The notes: a model not told the origin generated them from the sequence alone. A DNA stretch of 41,691 nucleotides from Bacteroidales bacterium (GCA_017423025.1 JAFPGC010000038.1:1-41691); one strand, 5' to 3'. Positions 17,224 through 27,178 are shown, counted from the first letter of the stretch. Translations and numbers: made by a program.

Positions 17224-18520
17224 GCGTCTGGGATTTCCAGATATACACCTTATCGCCTCTGCGGGGGTGAATCCTTTCTCCGGGTTCGGCGTCGCCGTTT
17301 ACCCGGTCCTCCGGCATGGCGTCCAGCGGCACGGCCACGGAGCAGCGGACGCCCTGGGGCACTTCGGCAACCGGCTTGAAGTCCAGCCAGAGGTCTTCCG
17401 CCTTCATTTCCAGCATGCCTGTGGTGTTGCCAATGAACATTAGTTCGTCGCCCTGGTGCAGCGGCGTGGCCTCCACCTGAATCTCCGCCACGCCTATCTT
17501 GGCAAACCAGTTGGTCACCTTGCCCACATACACCTTGGTGCGGGTAGCGCTACTGCCGTATTTGGCGCTCCACTCTCCCATGGGGGCACCCAGGTAATAC
17601 CCGTCCCAGAAACCCCGGTTGAACACGGTGGCCAGGCGCTCCTTGTAGGATGCCCCCAGCTCCGGGGTAAAGGTTCCGTCGGCCACGGCATCGGCGGCTT
17701 CGCGGTAGCAGGCCGAGGTAATCTTGACATAGTCTGCACTGCGGGCCCGGCCTTCGATCTTGAAGACCTTCACGCCCGCCTCCACGAACTTGTCCAGGAA
17801 ATCAATGGTGCACAGGTCTTTGGGCGACATGAGGTACTTGTTGTCAATGTGCACCTGGAAGCCCGTCTCGTAGTCCGTGACCACGTATCCGCGGCGGCAG
17901 ACCTGCATGCAGGCGCCGCGGTTGGCACTTTCCCCATAGGCCGCCAGCGACAGATAGCACTTGCCCGAGGTGGCCATGCAGAAGGCCCCGTGGGCAAACA
18001 TCTCTATGCGCACCGGCTTCCCGGAAGGCCCGCAGATATGTTCGGAAACAATGGCGTCGTGGATGGCCTTCACCTGCGTCAGGTTGAGTTCCCGCGCCAG
18101 CACCACCACATCGGCCCACTGGGCATAAAAGCGCAGGGATTCAATGTTGGAAATGCTCAGCTGCGTGGAAATATGCACCTCCAGGCCTATTTTGCGGCAA
18201 TACAGGATGCAGGCCATATCGGAGGCGATGATGGCGTCCACCCCGGCGGCCTTGGCGGCGTCCAGCGTATCGTAAGCCGCCTGCAAGTCTTCACCAAACA
18301 GGGTAATGTTGAGCGTCATATAGCCCCGGATGCCGTACGCGCGGCAGATGCGCATAATCTCCGGAAGGTCTTCGCGGGAGAAATTATTGGCCGAATGCGA
18401 CCGCATGTTCAGGTGGCCGATACCGAAGTACACGGAGTTGGCCCCGCCTTCCACGGCGGCGGTCAGGCAACCGAAGTTGCCTGCGGGAGCCATGATTTCC
18501 AGATCCCTCCGGTCCATCAT
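17216..18520 (-). CDS. Peptidase U32 family protein (TrhP/YegQ-like)
   Basis: A 434-residue member of the U32 collagenase-like family, whose studied bacterial members (TrhP) act in prephenate-dependent hydroxylation of tRNA wobble uridines rather than as proteases. The N-terminal TIM-barrel-like part starts with LEIMAPAGNFGCLTAAVEGGANSVYFG. The U32 signature EMFAHGAFCMATSGKCYLS is complete with its conserved cysteines, and further Cys residues occur in GACMQVCRRG, consistent with an Fe-S cluster. The C-terminal region has the small beta-barrel typical of the longer forms. The start overlaps the stop of the upstream polyprenyl synthase gene by four bases, so they are co-translated. Confidence 0.88.
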   Translation of the reverse strand: MMDRRDLEIMAPAGNFGCLTAAVEGGANSVYFGIGHLNMRSHSANNFSREDLPEIMRICRAYGIRGYMTLNITLFGEDLQAAYDTLDAAKAAGVDAIIASDMACILYCRKIGLEVHISTQLSISNIESLRFYAQWADVVVLARELNLTQVKAIHDAIVSEHICGPSGKPVRIEMFAHGAFCMATSGKCYLSLAAYGESANRGACMQVCRRGYVVTDYETGFQVHIDNKYLMSPKDLCTIDFLDKFVEAGVKVFKIEGRARSADYVKITSACYREAADAVADGTFTPELGASYKERLATVFNRGFWDGYYLGAPMGEWSAKYGSSATRTKVYVGKVTNWFAKIGVAEIQVEATPLHQGDELMFIGNTTGMLEMKAEDLWLDFKPVAEVPQGVRCSVAVPLDAMPEDRVNGDAEPGERIHPRRGDKVYIWKSQTPR

Positions 18521-19491
18521 TTGGCGCGACCTACCAGGGAATCGGCAAAACGTTTGAGGGCCTCGAAGCCCGCAGCATCCATGGAAGCGCCCGCAGCCTT
18601 GGCAATGGCGCTGTCACTCAGCTGGCCGATGGCCTCGCGTGCCGCATCGGCAATGCCTACGCTGGCATAGATTTCCATGACGCGGTCTATCTTGTCCTGT
18701 TTCTCTCCGGCCGTAGTGGCAGGGGCAGCCAGAGCCTCTTCCAATCCCTTGGCACCCAGTTCGTTGGCCTTCACGGTGAGCCAGGATTTCTTTTCATTCA
18801 GGATATCGCCGCCGATGGGTTTGCCAAACACCTTCTGGTCTCCGTAAGCGTCCAGATAATCATCGGCCACCTGGAAGGCCAGGCCCAGATCATAGCCATA
18901 GTCATACAGGCACTTCTGGCTGCGTTCATCGGCCCCTGCGATGAGGGCGCCCAGCTGGGCCGAGCAGGCGATGAGCACGCCCGTCTTAAGGCCTATCATC
19001 TGCATGTAATCGGCCATGGGCACGATGCCGCGCTTCTCGAAATCCATGTCCAGCTGCTGGCCGTCGCATACCTCGGCCGCCGTCTTGGAGAACAGGGCCA
19101 GGGCCTTGGGCAAAACTGCAGGAGGTGCCTGGGCCACACGCTTGTAGGCGTCGATGCACATTACGTCTCCGCTCAGGATGGCCGTGTCTTCGCTCCACCT
19201 TTTCCACACCGTGTCATGACCGCGGCGCAAGGGGCTGCGGTCCATGATGTCGTCGTGGATGAGGGTAAAGGTATGGAACACTTCCAACCCCGCCGCCGGC
19301 TGCAGAATGGACGGCGTAAACTCCTGGGCATAAATCCCATACGTAGTAAGGCACAGCCGGGGACGGATTCTTTTTCCGCCAATGGCCACCATATAGCGCA
19401 GGGGGTCGTACAAGCCTGCGGGCTCGGCCTGGAATTCGATATTTTGGAAAAGGTCGGTTACAACCTTGTCAAGAACGGAATCGGTAATCAT
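18517..19491 (-). CDS. Polyprenyl (farnesyl/geranylgeranyl-type) diphosphate synthase
   Basis: Trans-prenyltransferase that condenses isopentenyl diphosphate with allylic diphosphates. The 324-residue protein has GGKRIRPRL at residues 38-46, the first aspartate-rich motif DDIMD at 80-84 and the second (QVADDYLDAYGD) in the second half. A Phe sits five residues before the first DD, which in this family tends to limit chain length, so a C15-C20 product is more likely than an octaprenyl chain. It is the first gene of a two-gene operon with the U32 protein and complements the dxs gene at the start of the window. Confidence 0.92.
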   Translation of the reverse strand: MITDSVLDKVVTDLFQNIEFQAEPAGLYDPLRYMVAIGGKRIRPRLCLTTYGIYAQEFTPSILQPAAGLEVFHTFTLIHDDIMDRSPLRRGHDTVWKRWSEDTAILSGDVMCIDAYKRVAQAPPAVLPKALALFSKTAAEVCDGQQLDMDFEKRGIVPMADYMQMIGLKTGVLIACSAQLGALIAGADERSQKCLYDYGYDLGLAFQVADDYLDAYGDQKVFGKPIGGDILNEKKSWLTVKANELGAKGLEEALAAPATTAGEKQDKIDRVMEIYASVGIADAAREAIGQLSDSAIAKAAGASMDAAGFEALKRFADSLVGRAK

Positions 19492-19508
19492 GGGATGCGA
19501 TATTTATG

Positions 19509-19516
19509 CAAAGATA
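19509..19516 (-). promoter_or_regulatory. -7 element of the polyprenyl synthase operon
   Basis: TATCTTTG on the minus strand, 17 bases before the start codon. It is divergent from the -7 element of the GH3 operon, with 28 bases between them. Confidence 0.65.
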
Positions 19517-19544
19517 ACCATTTTTCTTTTAAGGGAATAATCCT

Positions 19545-19552
19545 TATCTTTG
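19545..19552 (+). promoter_or_regulatory. -7 element of the GH3-GH2-GH29 glycan operon
   Basis: TATCTTTG on the plus strand, 25 bases before the GH3 ATG at 19578. An in-frame GTG at 19554 sits right at the element and is rejected as a start. No inverted-repeat operator for a LacI-type regulator is obvious between 19517 and 19577. Confidence 0.6.
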
Positions 19553-19577
19553 TGTGATACACAAACCTCTTCCCGAT

Positions 19578-21908
19578 ATGCACGCATTTCCCGGCAAATG
19601 GATGGCCTCCCTGGCTGCCGTTACCCTCCTCCTCTCCTCCTGCGGAGAAAAGACACCCGCCTACAAGGACGCCCTCAAGAGCGCCCAGGAAAGGGCCGAT
19701 GACCTCCTCTCCCGCATGACCCTCGACGAAAAGCTGGGACAGCTGCTGTGCCCGCTGGGATGGCCGATGTATGAGAAGGTGGAGATCCCCGGTCAAGAGG
19801 ACAGCACCAGTTGGAAAGTAAAGATCACCAACGCCTTCCGGGACTTTGTGCAGGAACAGCACGGCGGTATGCTTTGGGCCACCTTCAGGGCCGATCCCTG
19901 GACCCGCAAGACCCTGGAAACCGGCCTTGACCCTCAGCTGGCGGTGCAAGCCTACAACGCCCTTCAGCACTACGCCATAGACTCCACCCGCCTGGGCATT
20001 CCCATCATCCTGGCCGAAGAAGCCCCCCACGGGCACATGGCCATAGGCACCACGGTGTTCCCCACCTCCATCGGCCTCAGCGCCACCTGGGACACCGAAC
20101 TCATCGAACAGGTGGGCCAGGTGATCGGTTCCGAGCTCATGGCCCAGGGCGGCACCATCGGCTACGGCCCGGTGATTGACCTCTCCCGCGAACCCCGCTG
20201 GTCCCGCGTGGAAGAAACCTACGGCGAAGACGTCTACCTTACCTCGCAGATGGCATCGGCCATGGTTCGCGGCACCTCCTCGAAGGGCGTCATCTCCACG
20301 CTCAAGCACTTCGTCGCCTACGGCATTCCCGAGGGCGGACACAACGGCAGCCCTTCGCACATCGGCCTCAGGGACCTGGAAGAAAACGTACTGCCCACTT
20401 TCCAGACGGCTATCGAGAATGGCGCCCTCAGCATCATGACCAGCTACAATACCATTGACGGTATCCCCACTACCTGCAACAAGGAACTGCTCACCGGCGT
20501 TCTGCACGACCGCTGGAATTTCCAGGGCTTCGTAGTGAGCGACCTCGAGAGCATCGACGGCATCTACACCAGCCACCACGTGGCCAAAGACCGGCAGGAA
20601 GCCGGCGAGATGGCCCTCAACGCCGGAGTGGATGTGGACCTGGGAGCCCACTGCTATGCCCTCCTGAAGGAATCCGTAGAGGCCGGCCGCGTTTCCATGG
20701 ATGTAGTGGACCGCGCCGTCAAGCGCGTGCTGGTGCGCAAATTCGAGGCCGGATTGTTTGACAACCCCTACCTTCCGGAAGATTCGGCCGATGGCGTGCG
20801 CAGCGAAAAGAACTTGGCCGTGGCTGCGCAGGCTGCCCGCGAAGGCGTCACCCTTTTGAAGAACAACGGCGTCCTGCCGCTGAGGGCCGGAACGAAGATT
20901 GCGCTCATCGGCCCCAATGCCCACAATATGTACAACCAGCTGGGCGACTATACCGCCCCGCAGGACCCCGCCCACGTGGTCACCATGCTCAAGGGGCTGC
21001 AAAACGCCGGAGCCGCCGTCACCTATGTGAAGGGCTGCGCCGTCCGGGACACCAAGGGCAACGACATCGCCCAGGCCGTCCAGGCTGCCCGGAGGGCCGA
21101 TGTGGCCGTTGTTGTGGTGGGTGGTTCATCGGCCCGCGACTTCCGCACCAAGTATATTGACACCGGCGCCGCCGTAGTGGACCAGACCGCCGTTTCCGAC
21201 ATGGAGGCCGGCGAAGGATTCGACCGCAGTACGCTGGACCTGATGGGCCTGCAGCCTCAACTGCTCAAGGAACTCAAGGCCACCGGCACTCCGCTGGTAG
21301 TGGTCTATATCGAAGGGCGGCCTCTGGACAAGAACTGGGCGGCCGATAATGCCGACGCCCTCCTCACCCTCTGGTATCCCGGCGGAGAAGGCGGAACCGC
21401 CCTGGCCGATGTCCTCCTGGGCCGCTACAACCCCGCCGGACGCCTTTCCGTGAGCGTGCCCCGGAGCGTAGGCCAGCTGCCCGTTTACTACAACCGCAAA
21501 CTCCCCTACAGCCACGACTACGTGGAAGAAAGCGCCGCACCGCTGTACCCGTTCGGTTACGGCCTCAGCTATACCACGTTTGAGTATAAAAACCTCAGGA
21601 TAGATAACGCCACGGTTATGGTAGACATCACCAATACCGGTTCGATGGCCGGTGACGAGGTGGTGCAGGTTTATATCCGGGACCTGGTGGCCTCCACGGC
21701 CCGGCCCCGCAAGCAGCTCTGCGCCTTCCAGCGCGTGAAGGCCATTCCCGCCGGAGAGACCGTTACCGTAACCCTTCCCCTGCAGCGCAGCGCCTTTGAG
21801 CTGGTGAACCCCGCCATGCAGCGCGTGGTGGAACCCGGCGAATTTGAAATCCAGGTAGGAGCCTCCTCCGACGACATCCGATTAAAACAAACCATCTTCT
21901 ATGAATAG
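19578..21908 (+). CDS. Glycoside hydrolase family 3, beta-glucosidase-like lipoprotein
   Basis: Exported GH3 enzyme that removes non-reducing beta-linked sugars; the exact substrate (glucose, xylose or another sugar) cannot be read from sequence. The lipoprotein signal ends in the lipobox LSSC. Domains in order: (beta/alpha)8 barrel with GYGPVIDLSREPRWSRVEETYGED and STLKHFVAYG, the nucleophile Asp322 in VVSDLESIDG (Leu where most relatives have Trp after the Asp), the alpha/beta sandwich, and a C-terminal fibronectin-III-like domain (MVDITNTGSMAGDEVVQVYI). About 776 residues, usual for BglX-type enzymes. It is the first gene of the glycan operon; its stop overlaps the GH2 start by eight bases. 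Confidence 0.93.
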   Translation: MHAFPGKWMASLAAVTLLLSSCGEKTPAYKDALKSAQERADDLLSRMTLDEKLGQLLCPLGWPMYEKVEIPGQEDSTSWKVKITNAFRDFVQEQHGGMLWATFRADPWTRKTLETGLDPQLAVQAYNALQHYAIDSTRLGIPIILAEEAPHGHMAIGTTVFPTSIGLSATWDTELIEQVGQVIGSELMAQGGTIGYGPVIDLSREPRWSRVEETYGEDVYLTSQMASAMVRGTSSKGVISTLKHFVAYGIPEGGHNGSPSHIGLRDLEENVLPTFQTAIENGALSIMTSYNTIDGIPTTCNKELLTGVLHDRWNFQGFVVSDLESIDGIYTSHHVAKDRQEAGEMALNAGVDVDLGAHCYALLKESVEAGRVSMDVVDRAVKRVLVRKFEAGLFDNPYLPEDSADGVRSEKNLAVAAQAAREGVTLLKNNGVLPLRAGTKIALIGPNAHNMYNQLGDYTAPQDPAHVVTMLKGLQNAGAAVTYVKGCAVRDTKGNDIAQAVQAARRADVAVVVVGGSSARDFRTKYIDTGAAVVDQTAVSDMEAGEGFDRSTLDLMGLQPQLLKELKATGTPLVVVYIEGRPLDKNWAADNADALLTLWYPGGEGGTALADVLLGRYNPAGRLSVSVPRSVGQLPVYYNRKLPYSHDYVEESAAPLYPFGYGLSYTTFEYKNLRIDNATVMVDITNTGSMAGDEVVQVYIRDLVASTARPRKQLCAFQRVKAIPAGETVTVTLPLQRSAFELVNPAMQRVVEPGEFEIQVGASSDDIRLKQTIFYE

Positions 21909-24900
21909 CCTCTGCCTTTTCCTGCTCACCGCCGTCCTTCCCTACTGGCAGGACCCTCAGGTTACCTCTGTGAACGCCGAGACCCGGCGCACGGAAGTCG
22001 TTTACTTTGCCGACCGGGCCGATGCCCTCTCCAAGGGCTTCCGGGACAGCGAAAACTACAAGAGCCTGAACGGCACCTGGGACTTCAAGTACTTTGAAGA
22101 CCACCGCACCCTTGCCGTCCCGCAGACCTGGGACAAAATCCAGGTTCCCGGCAACTGGGAGGTCCAGGGCTGGGGTGTCGCCATTTATACCAACATCCCT
22201 TACGACTTCTGCCCCAAGGATCCTGTGGCCGGCGTACTGCCCGAGTCGGTTCCCGCCGCCCTGTACCACCGTACCTTCACCGTGCCGGAAAGCTGGAAAG
22301 GCCGCGAGGTCTACCTGAACCTGGCCGGTTCCAAGAGCGGCACCTACGTGTATGTGAACGGAGAGGAGGTGGGCTACTGCGAAGATTCCAAGGACCTGGC
22401 CCGTTTCCGCATCACGGACTTTGTCAAGGACGGGCAGAACGAGCTCCTTCTGAAGATTTACCGCTATACCCAGGCCTCCTGGCTGGAAGACCAGGACTTC
22501 TGGCGCATCTCCGGTCTGGAGCGTGACGTATACCTCTCCAGCGAGAAAATCCACAACGGATTCAACTTCACCGTGGTCTCCACCACCACGCCCGACTTCC
22601 AGACCGGCCTGTTCCAGCTCAAGATGCACGCCGATGCCCCCACCGAGGTCTTCTACGAACTCCTGGACGCCCAGGAGAAGGCTGTGGCCGATGCCGTTTT
22701 CGAGTTCTCCGGAGACATCCTCACGGTAATGGACACCATTCCCGGCGTCCGGCTCTGGACGGCTGAAACTCCCAACCTGTACACCCTGGTGCTCAAGGTC
22801 AATGACGAATACACCCGCTTCCACGTGGGTTTCCGGCACCTCGAGATTGCCACGGTCAAGGACGGGGACCGGCAGGTCAATGCCTTCCTGGTCAACGGCC
22901 AGCCCGTCAAATTCAAGGGCGTGAACCTGCACGAACACAATCCCTACACGGGCCACTATGTCACCCGGGAGAACCTCCTGGAAGACCTCAAGCTCATGAA
23001 GCTGGCCAATGTGAACGCCATCCGTACCTGCCACTATCCCCAGTCGCGGGAGTTCTACGAACTGTGCGATTCCCTGGGCTTCTATGTGTACGACGAGGCG
23101 AACATCGAGACCCACGGCTTCGGATACGACCCCAAGCGCACTATGGCCAACAAGACCGAATGGATGACCAAGCACATGGACCGTACCCTCAACATGTACT
23201 ACCGCACCGCCAACTACCCCTGCGTCACCATCCTGTCGCTGGGTAACGAGGCAGGTAACGGCACCATCTTTTATGAGACCTACAAGGCTCTAAAGGCCCT
23301 GGAGAAGGGCGGCATGAACCGGCCCGTGGTATACGAGAGAGCCGGACGGGACTGGAACACCGACTTCCAGAACCCCATGTATCCCGGCACCGAGTGGCTC
23401 AAGAGAATGGGAGAGACCTATTCCGAGAGGCCCGTAGCCCTTTGCGAGTATTCCCACGCCATGGGCAATTCCAACGGTTCCATCGACTGGATGTGGGAAC
23501 AGTTCTACGCCCACGTACATTTGCAGGGCGGTTTCATCTGGGACTGGGTGGACCAGGGTCTGTACGACAAGGAACGCGGCTGGACCTACGGCGGAGACTA
23601 TGGGGAAAACATGCCCTCCGACGGCAACTTCTGCTGCAACGGCCTTGTGAACCCGGACCGCGACCCGCATCCCGGCTATTATGAAATCAAGCACGTTTAC
23701 CAGAATGTGGCCATCCGTGCCGTGGATATTGAGAACGGAATCTTCGAGGTCTTCAACCGCAACTATTTCACAGACCTGAAGCCCTATACGGTCAAGTTCT
23801 GGGTAGAACGCGACGGCAAACGTCCTTTCTGGTGGTTCAAGCGCAAGAAGAACTTCTCTACCGCCCCTCAGACGGCCGAGCAGTTCAGCATCCGCCTTCC
23901 CAAGATGGGCAAACCCGGCGAGTATCGCATCTTCTTCGAGGTATCGGCCGCCCAGGACCTCCCCCTGATTGAGAAAAACACCGTGCTGGCCTGCGACGAA
24001 ATCCTCCTCAAATCCAACCCCGCCCCCCGCAAGGAACGCGTAGCCAAAGGCGGCCTGGAATTCACCAACGGAGACACCCAGGTGGTGGTTCGCGGCAACA
24101 ACGTGGAGCTGGTATTCAACAAGGCCGATGGTTACATCAAGACCTGGAAAGTGAAGGGTGTAGATATGGTAGACCCTGCCTTCGGCATCCGGCCCAACTT
24201 CTGGCGCGCCCCCATCGATAACGACTACGGCAACTACGCGCCCATGCGCGCAGCCCAGTACCGCGAGCCCGGCAAGCCGGATTCCGTATCGGCCGCCAAG
24301 CAGGCCGATGGGACCGTGCTCATCACCGTCAAGGGACAGGGCGTACGCGCCTCCGAGCAGTACATAGTTTACCCCGACGGCACCTTGAAGATTCAGGTCC
24401 AGACAGCCCCGGGCACCGACAAGGATGTGGAAATCCCGCGCCTGGGCTTCCGCCTCAGGGTGGCCGACGATGCCTTCCGCTACTTCGGCCGCGGTCCCCT
24501 GGAGAACTACTGGGACCGTGCCTCCTGCACCTTCAAGCGCATCTGGAGTTCCTCTGCATCGGATGAATACTATCCCTATGTGCGTCCCCAGGAAACCGGT
24601 CACCATACTGACACCGACTGGCTGGCCATCGGCAAGCTCGCGGTGGTTCGCACGCAGGCCAACCCCTTTGAGTTCAATGCCCTCCGCATGAGCGTGGAAG
24701 ACCTGGACGGCGGCCCCGTCAAGTCCCAGACCCATCTGTGCGACGTCCCCACCCGCGACTTTACCGAGGTTTGCATCGACTACCTCCAGACCGGCGTGGG
24801 CGGCTACGACAGCTGGGGAGCCCGCCCGGAAAAGGCCCGTACCCTCTGGAATACGGAAAGCTATTCCTACTCCTTCATCCTTACACCCGACAAACCCGAA

Positions 24901-24921
24901 AAAGCCATCCGATATGAATAA
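21901..24921 (+). CDS. Glycoside hydrolase family 2 beta-galactosidase
   Basis: A 1006-residue LacZ-type enzyme, exported by an N-terminal signal peptide (MNSLCLFLLTAVLPYW), predicted to release terminal beta-galactose. A sugar-binding jelly-roll domain comes first, then immunoglobulin-like domains and the catalytic barrel with RTCHYPQSREFYELCDSLG, the acid/base Glu450 in LGNEAGNG, the nucleophile Glu516 in LCEYSHAMGNSNG and FIWDWVDQGL, and finally the large C-terminal beta-galactosidase small-chain domain (GRGPLENYWDR, ending in the ARPEKARTLW region). Overlaps of eight bases with both neighbours point to translational coupling. Extracytoplasmic location suggests action on glycoconjugates rather than on imported lactose. 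Confidence 0.94.
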   Translation: MNSLCLFLLTAVLPYWQDPQVTSVNAETRRTEVVYFADRADALSKGFRDSENYKSLNGTWDFKYFEDHRTLAVPQTWDKIQVPGNWEVQGWGVAIYTNIPYDFCPKDPVAGVLPESVPAALYHRTFTVPESWKGREVYLNLAGSKSGTYVYVNGEEVGYCEDSKDLARFRITDFVKDGQNELLLKIYRYTQASWLEDQDFWRISGLERDVYLSSEKIHNGFNFTVVSTTTPDFQTGLFQLKMHADAPTEVFYELLDAQEKAVADAVFEFSGDILTVMDTIPGVRLWTAETPNLYTLVLKVNDEYTRFHVGFRHLEIATVKDGDRQVNAFLVNGQPVKFKGVNLHEHNPYTGHYVTRENLLEDLKLMKLANVNAIRTCHYPQSREFYELCDSLGFYVYDEANIETHGFGYDPKRTMANKTEWMTKHMDRTLNMYYRTANYPCVTILSLGNEAGNGTIFYETYKALKALEKGGMNRPVVYERAGRDWNTDFQNPMYPGTEWLKRMGETYSERPVALCEYSHAMGNSNGSIDWMWEQFYAHVHLQGGFIWDWVDQGLYDKERGWTYGGDYGENMPSDGNFCCNGLVNPDRDPHPGYYEIKHVYQNVAIRAVDIENGIFEVFNRNYFTDLKPYTVKFWVERDGKRPFWWFKRKKNFSTAPQTAEQFSIRLPKMGKPGEYRIFFEVSAAQDLPLIEKNTVLACDEILLKSNPAPRKERVAKGGLEFTNGDTQVVVRGNNVELVFNKADGYIKTWKVKGVDMVDPAFGIRPNFWRAPIDNDYGNYAPMRAAQYREPGKPDSVSAAKQADGTVLITVKGQGVRASEQYIVYPDGTLKIQVQTAPGTDKDVEIPRLGFRLRVADDAFRYFGRGPLENYWDRASCTFKRIWSSSASDEYYPYVRPQETGHHTDTDWLAIGKLAVVRTQANPFEFNALRMSVEDLDGGPVKSQTHLCDVPTRDFTEVCIDYLQTGVGGYDSWGARPEKARTLWNTESYSYSFILTPDKPEKAIRYE

Positions 24922-26245
24922 ATGGATTCCCGCCCTGGCGCTGGCGCTGGTACTCACCGCCTGCGAAGAAAAGCCCTACGGCGCCCTGCCCACGCCCTAT
25001 CAAGTGGCCTGGCAAGACATGGAAATGACCATGTTCTGCCACTTCGGCCCCAATACCTTCACCGGCCTGGAATGGGGCGAAGGCACCGAGGCCGAAGACC
25101 TCTTCAACCCCACCGACCTGGACTGCCGGCAGTGGGTGCGCACCGCCAAAGCCGCTGGCTTCAAGGGCATTATCATCACCGCCAAACACCATGACGGCTT
25201 CTGCCTGTGGCCCAGCCCCGTTTCCACGCATACCGTGCGGGAGAGCTCCTGGCGCAATGGCCAGGGAGACGTCCTGAAAGAACTCTCAGCGGCCTGCGCA
25301 GAAGAAGGAATCAAATTCGGCGTATACATCTCGCCCTGGGACCGCAACGACCCCCATTACGGAACACTCGCCTACAACGACATCTTCGTCAAGACGCTGG
25401 AAAGCGTGCTGGGTGGAGCCTACGGACCGGTTTTCGAGCAGTGGTTTGACGGAGCCAACGGAGAAGGCCCCAACGGAAAGAAGCAGGATTACGACTGGCC
25501 GCTCTTCAACGGAACGGTCCTCAGGCTCCAGCCCCAGGCCGTCATTTTCAGTGACGTAGGCCCGGGCTGCCGCTGGGTGGGCAATGAAGAAGGCCACGCC
25601 GGCCGCACCAACTGGGGAACCTTGAATGCCGATGGCTTCACGCCCGGCCAGGGATCGCCGTCCCGCGAATCCCTGAATCAGGGCGATCCCAACGGCCAGT
25701 ACTGGATTCCGGCCGAAACCGACGTATCCATCCGTCCGGGCTGGTTCTGGAGGGAGTCTGAGAACGACCAGGTAAAGAGCGTGAACCAGCTCCTGAAGAT
25801 TTACTACGAGAGCGTGGGCCGCAACTCCCTGCTGCTGCTCAACGTCCCGCCGGACACCCGCGGCCACCTGCACGAGGTAGACTCTACCCGCCTTATGGAG
25901 TTCCGCAGCGCCCTGGACCAGATTTTTGACGAGAACCTGGCCCTGCGCCAGAGCCACAAAGGACGTATTTGGACGGTGGACGTCAACCCCGAAAAGCCTT
26001 TCAACCGCATTGTCCTCACCGAAGACATCGCCAAGGGTCAGCGCGTAGCCTCCTTCCTGGTGGAGGCCCGCACCGCTGACGGTTGGCAGAGACTGGCCGA
26101 AGAAAGCACCATCGGCCACAAACGAATTGTCCTGGTGCCCGAGACCTGCACTTCCCAGATACGCGTAACCGTAACCGATGCCCTGGCCAAACCGCTGCTG
26201 GGGAATATCGGCCTGTATTACGATCCCATTTATACCGAAGATTAA
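24914..26245 (+). CDS. Glycoside hydrolase family 29 alpha-L-fucosidase, lipoprotein
   Basis: Predicted to remove alpha-L-fucose from glycan ends. The lipobox LTAC follows the signal helix, so it is membrane-anchored. Family features are MFCHFGPNTFTGLEWGEG, GIIITAKHHDGFCLW, FGVYISPWDRN and FEQWFDGANGEG, in which Asp179 fits the catalytic nucleophile. The C-terminal part ends in a beta-sandwich carbohydrate-binding-like domain. At 443 residues it resembles the broad-specificity alpha-1,3/1,4-fucosidase branch of Bacteroidales, though subfamily assignment needs a tree. It starts eight bases inside the GH2 gene end and is followed after three bases by the patatin gene. Confidence 0.9.
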   Translation: MNKWIPALALALVLTACEEKPYGALPTPYQVAWQDMEMTMFCHFGPNTFTGLEWGEGTEAEDLFNPTDLDCRQWVRTAKAAGFKGIIITAKHHDGFCLWPSPVSTHTVRESSWRNGQGDVLKELSAACAEEGIKFGVYISPWDRNDPHYGTLAYNDIFVKTLESVLGGAYGPVFEQWFDGANGEGPNGKKQDYDWPLFNGTVLRLQPQAVIFSDVGPGCRWVGNEEGHAGRTNWGTLNADGFTPGQGSPSRESLNQGDPNGQYWIPAETDVSIRPGWFWRESENDQVKSVNQLLKIYYESVGRNSLLLLNVPPDTRGHLHEVDSTRLMEFRSALDQIFDENLALRQSHKGRIWTVDVNPEKPFNRIVLTEDIAKGQRVASFLVEARTADGWQRLAEESTIGHKRIVLVPETCTSQIRVTVTDALAKPLLGNIGLYYDPIYTED

Positions 26246-26248
26246 ACT

Positions 26249-27178
26249 ATGAAACCCAACGTTGCCCTGGCCCTGGCCAGCGGCGGTCCCCGTGGTTTTG
26301 CCTACATCGGCGCCATTGAGGAATTGCAAGCCAGGGGTTACAAGATTACTTCCGTGGCCGGAGCCAGTGCCGGCTCGCTGGTGGGCGGCATTTTCGCAGC
26401 CGGCGGACTGGAGCCCTTCAAGAAATGGCTCTTCTCTCTGGATCCCGTGAAGGTGATGACCCTCATGGACGTATCCGTGAGCAAGAATTACCTGGTCAAG
26501 GGAGAGAAAGTCATCAACGAAATCAAGTCTTTTGTTCCGGATGTGAACATCGAGGATTTGCCCATTCCGTTCACGGCCATCGCCACGGATCTGTATACCG
26601 GCGAGGAAGTGATTTTCCGGGAGGGACCTCTGTTCAATGCCATCCGGGCGTCTATCTCCATCCCGTCCATGTTCAAGCCCGTGGTGTGGAAAGGACGTAC
26701 GCTGGTGGACGGCGGAATGGTGAACACCTTCCCCCTGAACCGCGTACAGCGAACCCCCGGGGACATCCTGGTGGGCTTCAACGTGAACCAGATTGATGCG
26801 GCCGAGATTCAGGGCTTCCTGGACAGCCGGGCCGCCATCGCCCAGGAGCGCGAGAGCGAACACACCCTGCTGGGCCGTATCCAGGCAGGCATCCAGGCGG
26901 GCTTGCAGCAGCGGCAACTGGAAGCATCGGCCAACAACAGCTGGATTCCCGTGGGCGCCGATGACAACTTCGCCTCCATCCTCCAGCGAAGCTTCGGCAT
27001 CATGAACTGCAGCCTGGCCCGCATAGGCATCGAACTTACCCCGCCGGACGTGCTGGCCAGCCTGCCTTACGACTCCTACCACGGCGTGTACGGCTATTCC
27101 CACGCCGAAGAAATTGCCACCCTGGGCCGCAGGCTCATGGCCGATGCCCTGGACCAATACGAGAAGAAGAATGCCTAA
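26249..27178 (+). CDS. Patatin-like phospholipase
   Basis: A 309-residue protein of the patatin/RssA group with the full catalytic set: glycine-rich oxyanion loop SGGPRG near the N-terminus, nucleophile elbow GASAG with Ser40, and the catalytic Asp154 in VDGGMVNT. No signal peptide is visible, so it is probably cytoplasmic or peripheral on the inner membrane. Such enzymes hydrolyse acyl ester bonds of phospholipids or other lipids. Its place inside a glycosidase operon, three bases after GH29 and overlapping the regulator by eight, is odd; it may deacylate lipid-linked or acetylated glycans, but nothing in the sequence shows this. Confidence 0.88.
   Translation: MKPNVALALASGGPRGFAYIGAIEELQARGYKITSVAGASAGSLVGGIFAAGGLEPFKKWLFSLDPVKVMTLMDVSVSKNYLVKGEKVINEIKSFVPDVNIEDLPIPFTAIATDLYTGEEVIFREGPLFNAIRASISIPSMFKPVVWKGRTLVDGGMVNTFPLNRVQRTPGDILVGFNVNQIDAAEIQGFLDSRAAIAQERESEHTLLGRIQAGIQAGLQQRQLEASANNSWIPVGADDNFASILQRSFGIMNCSLARIGIELTPPDVLASLPYDSYHGVYGYSHAEEIATLGRRLMADALDQYEKKNA

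Noticed and set aside
19554-19577. GTG start for the GH3 enzyme
   Set aside because: It overlaps the -7 element. The ATG at 19578 leaves an intact lipoprotein signal.
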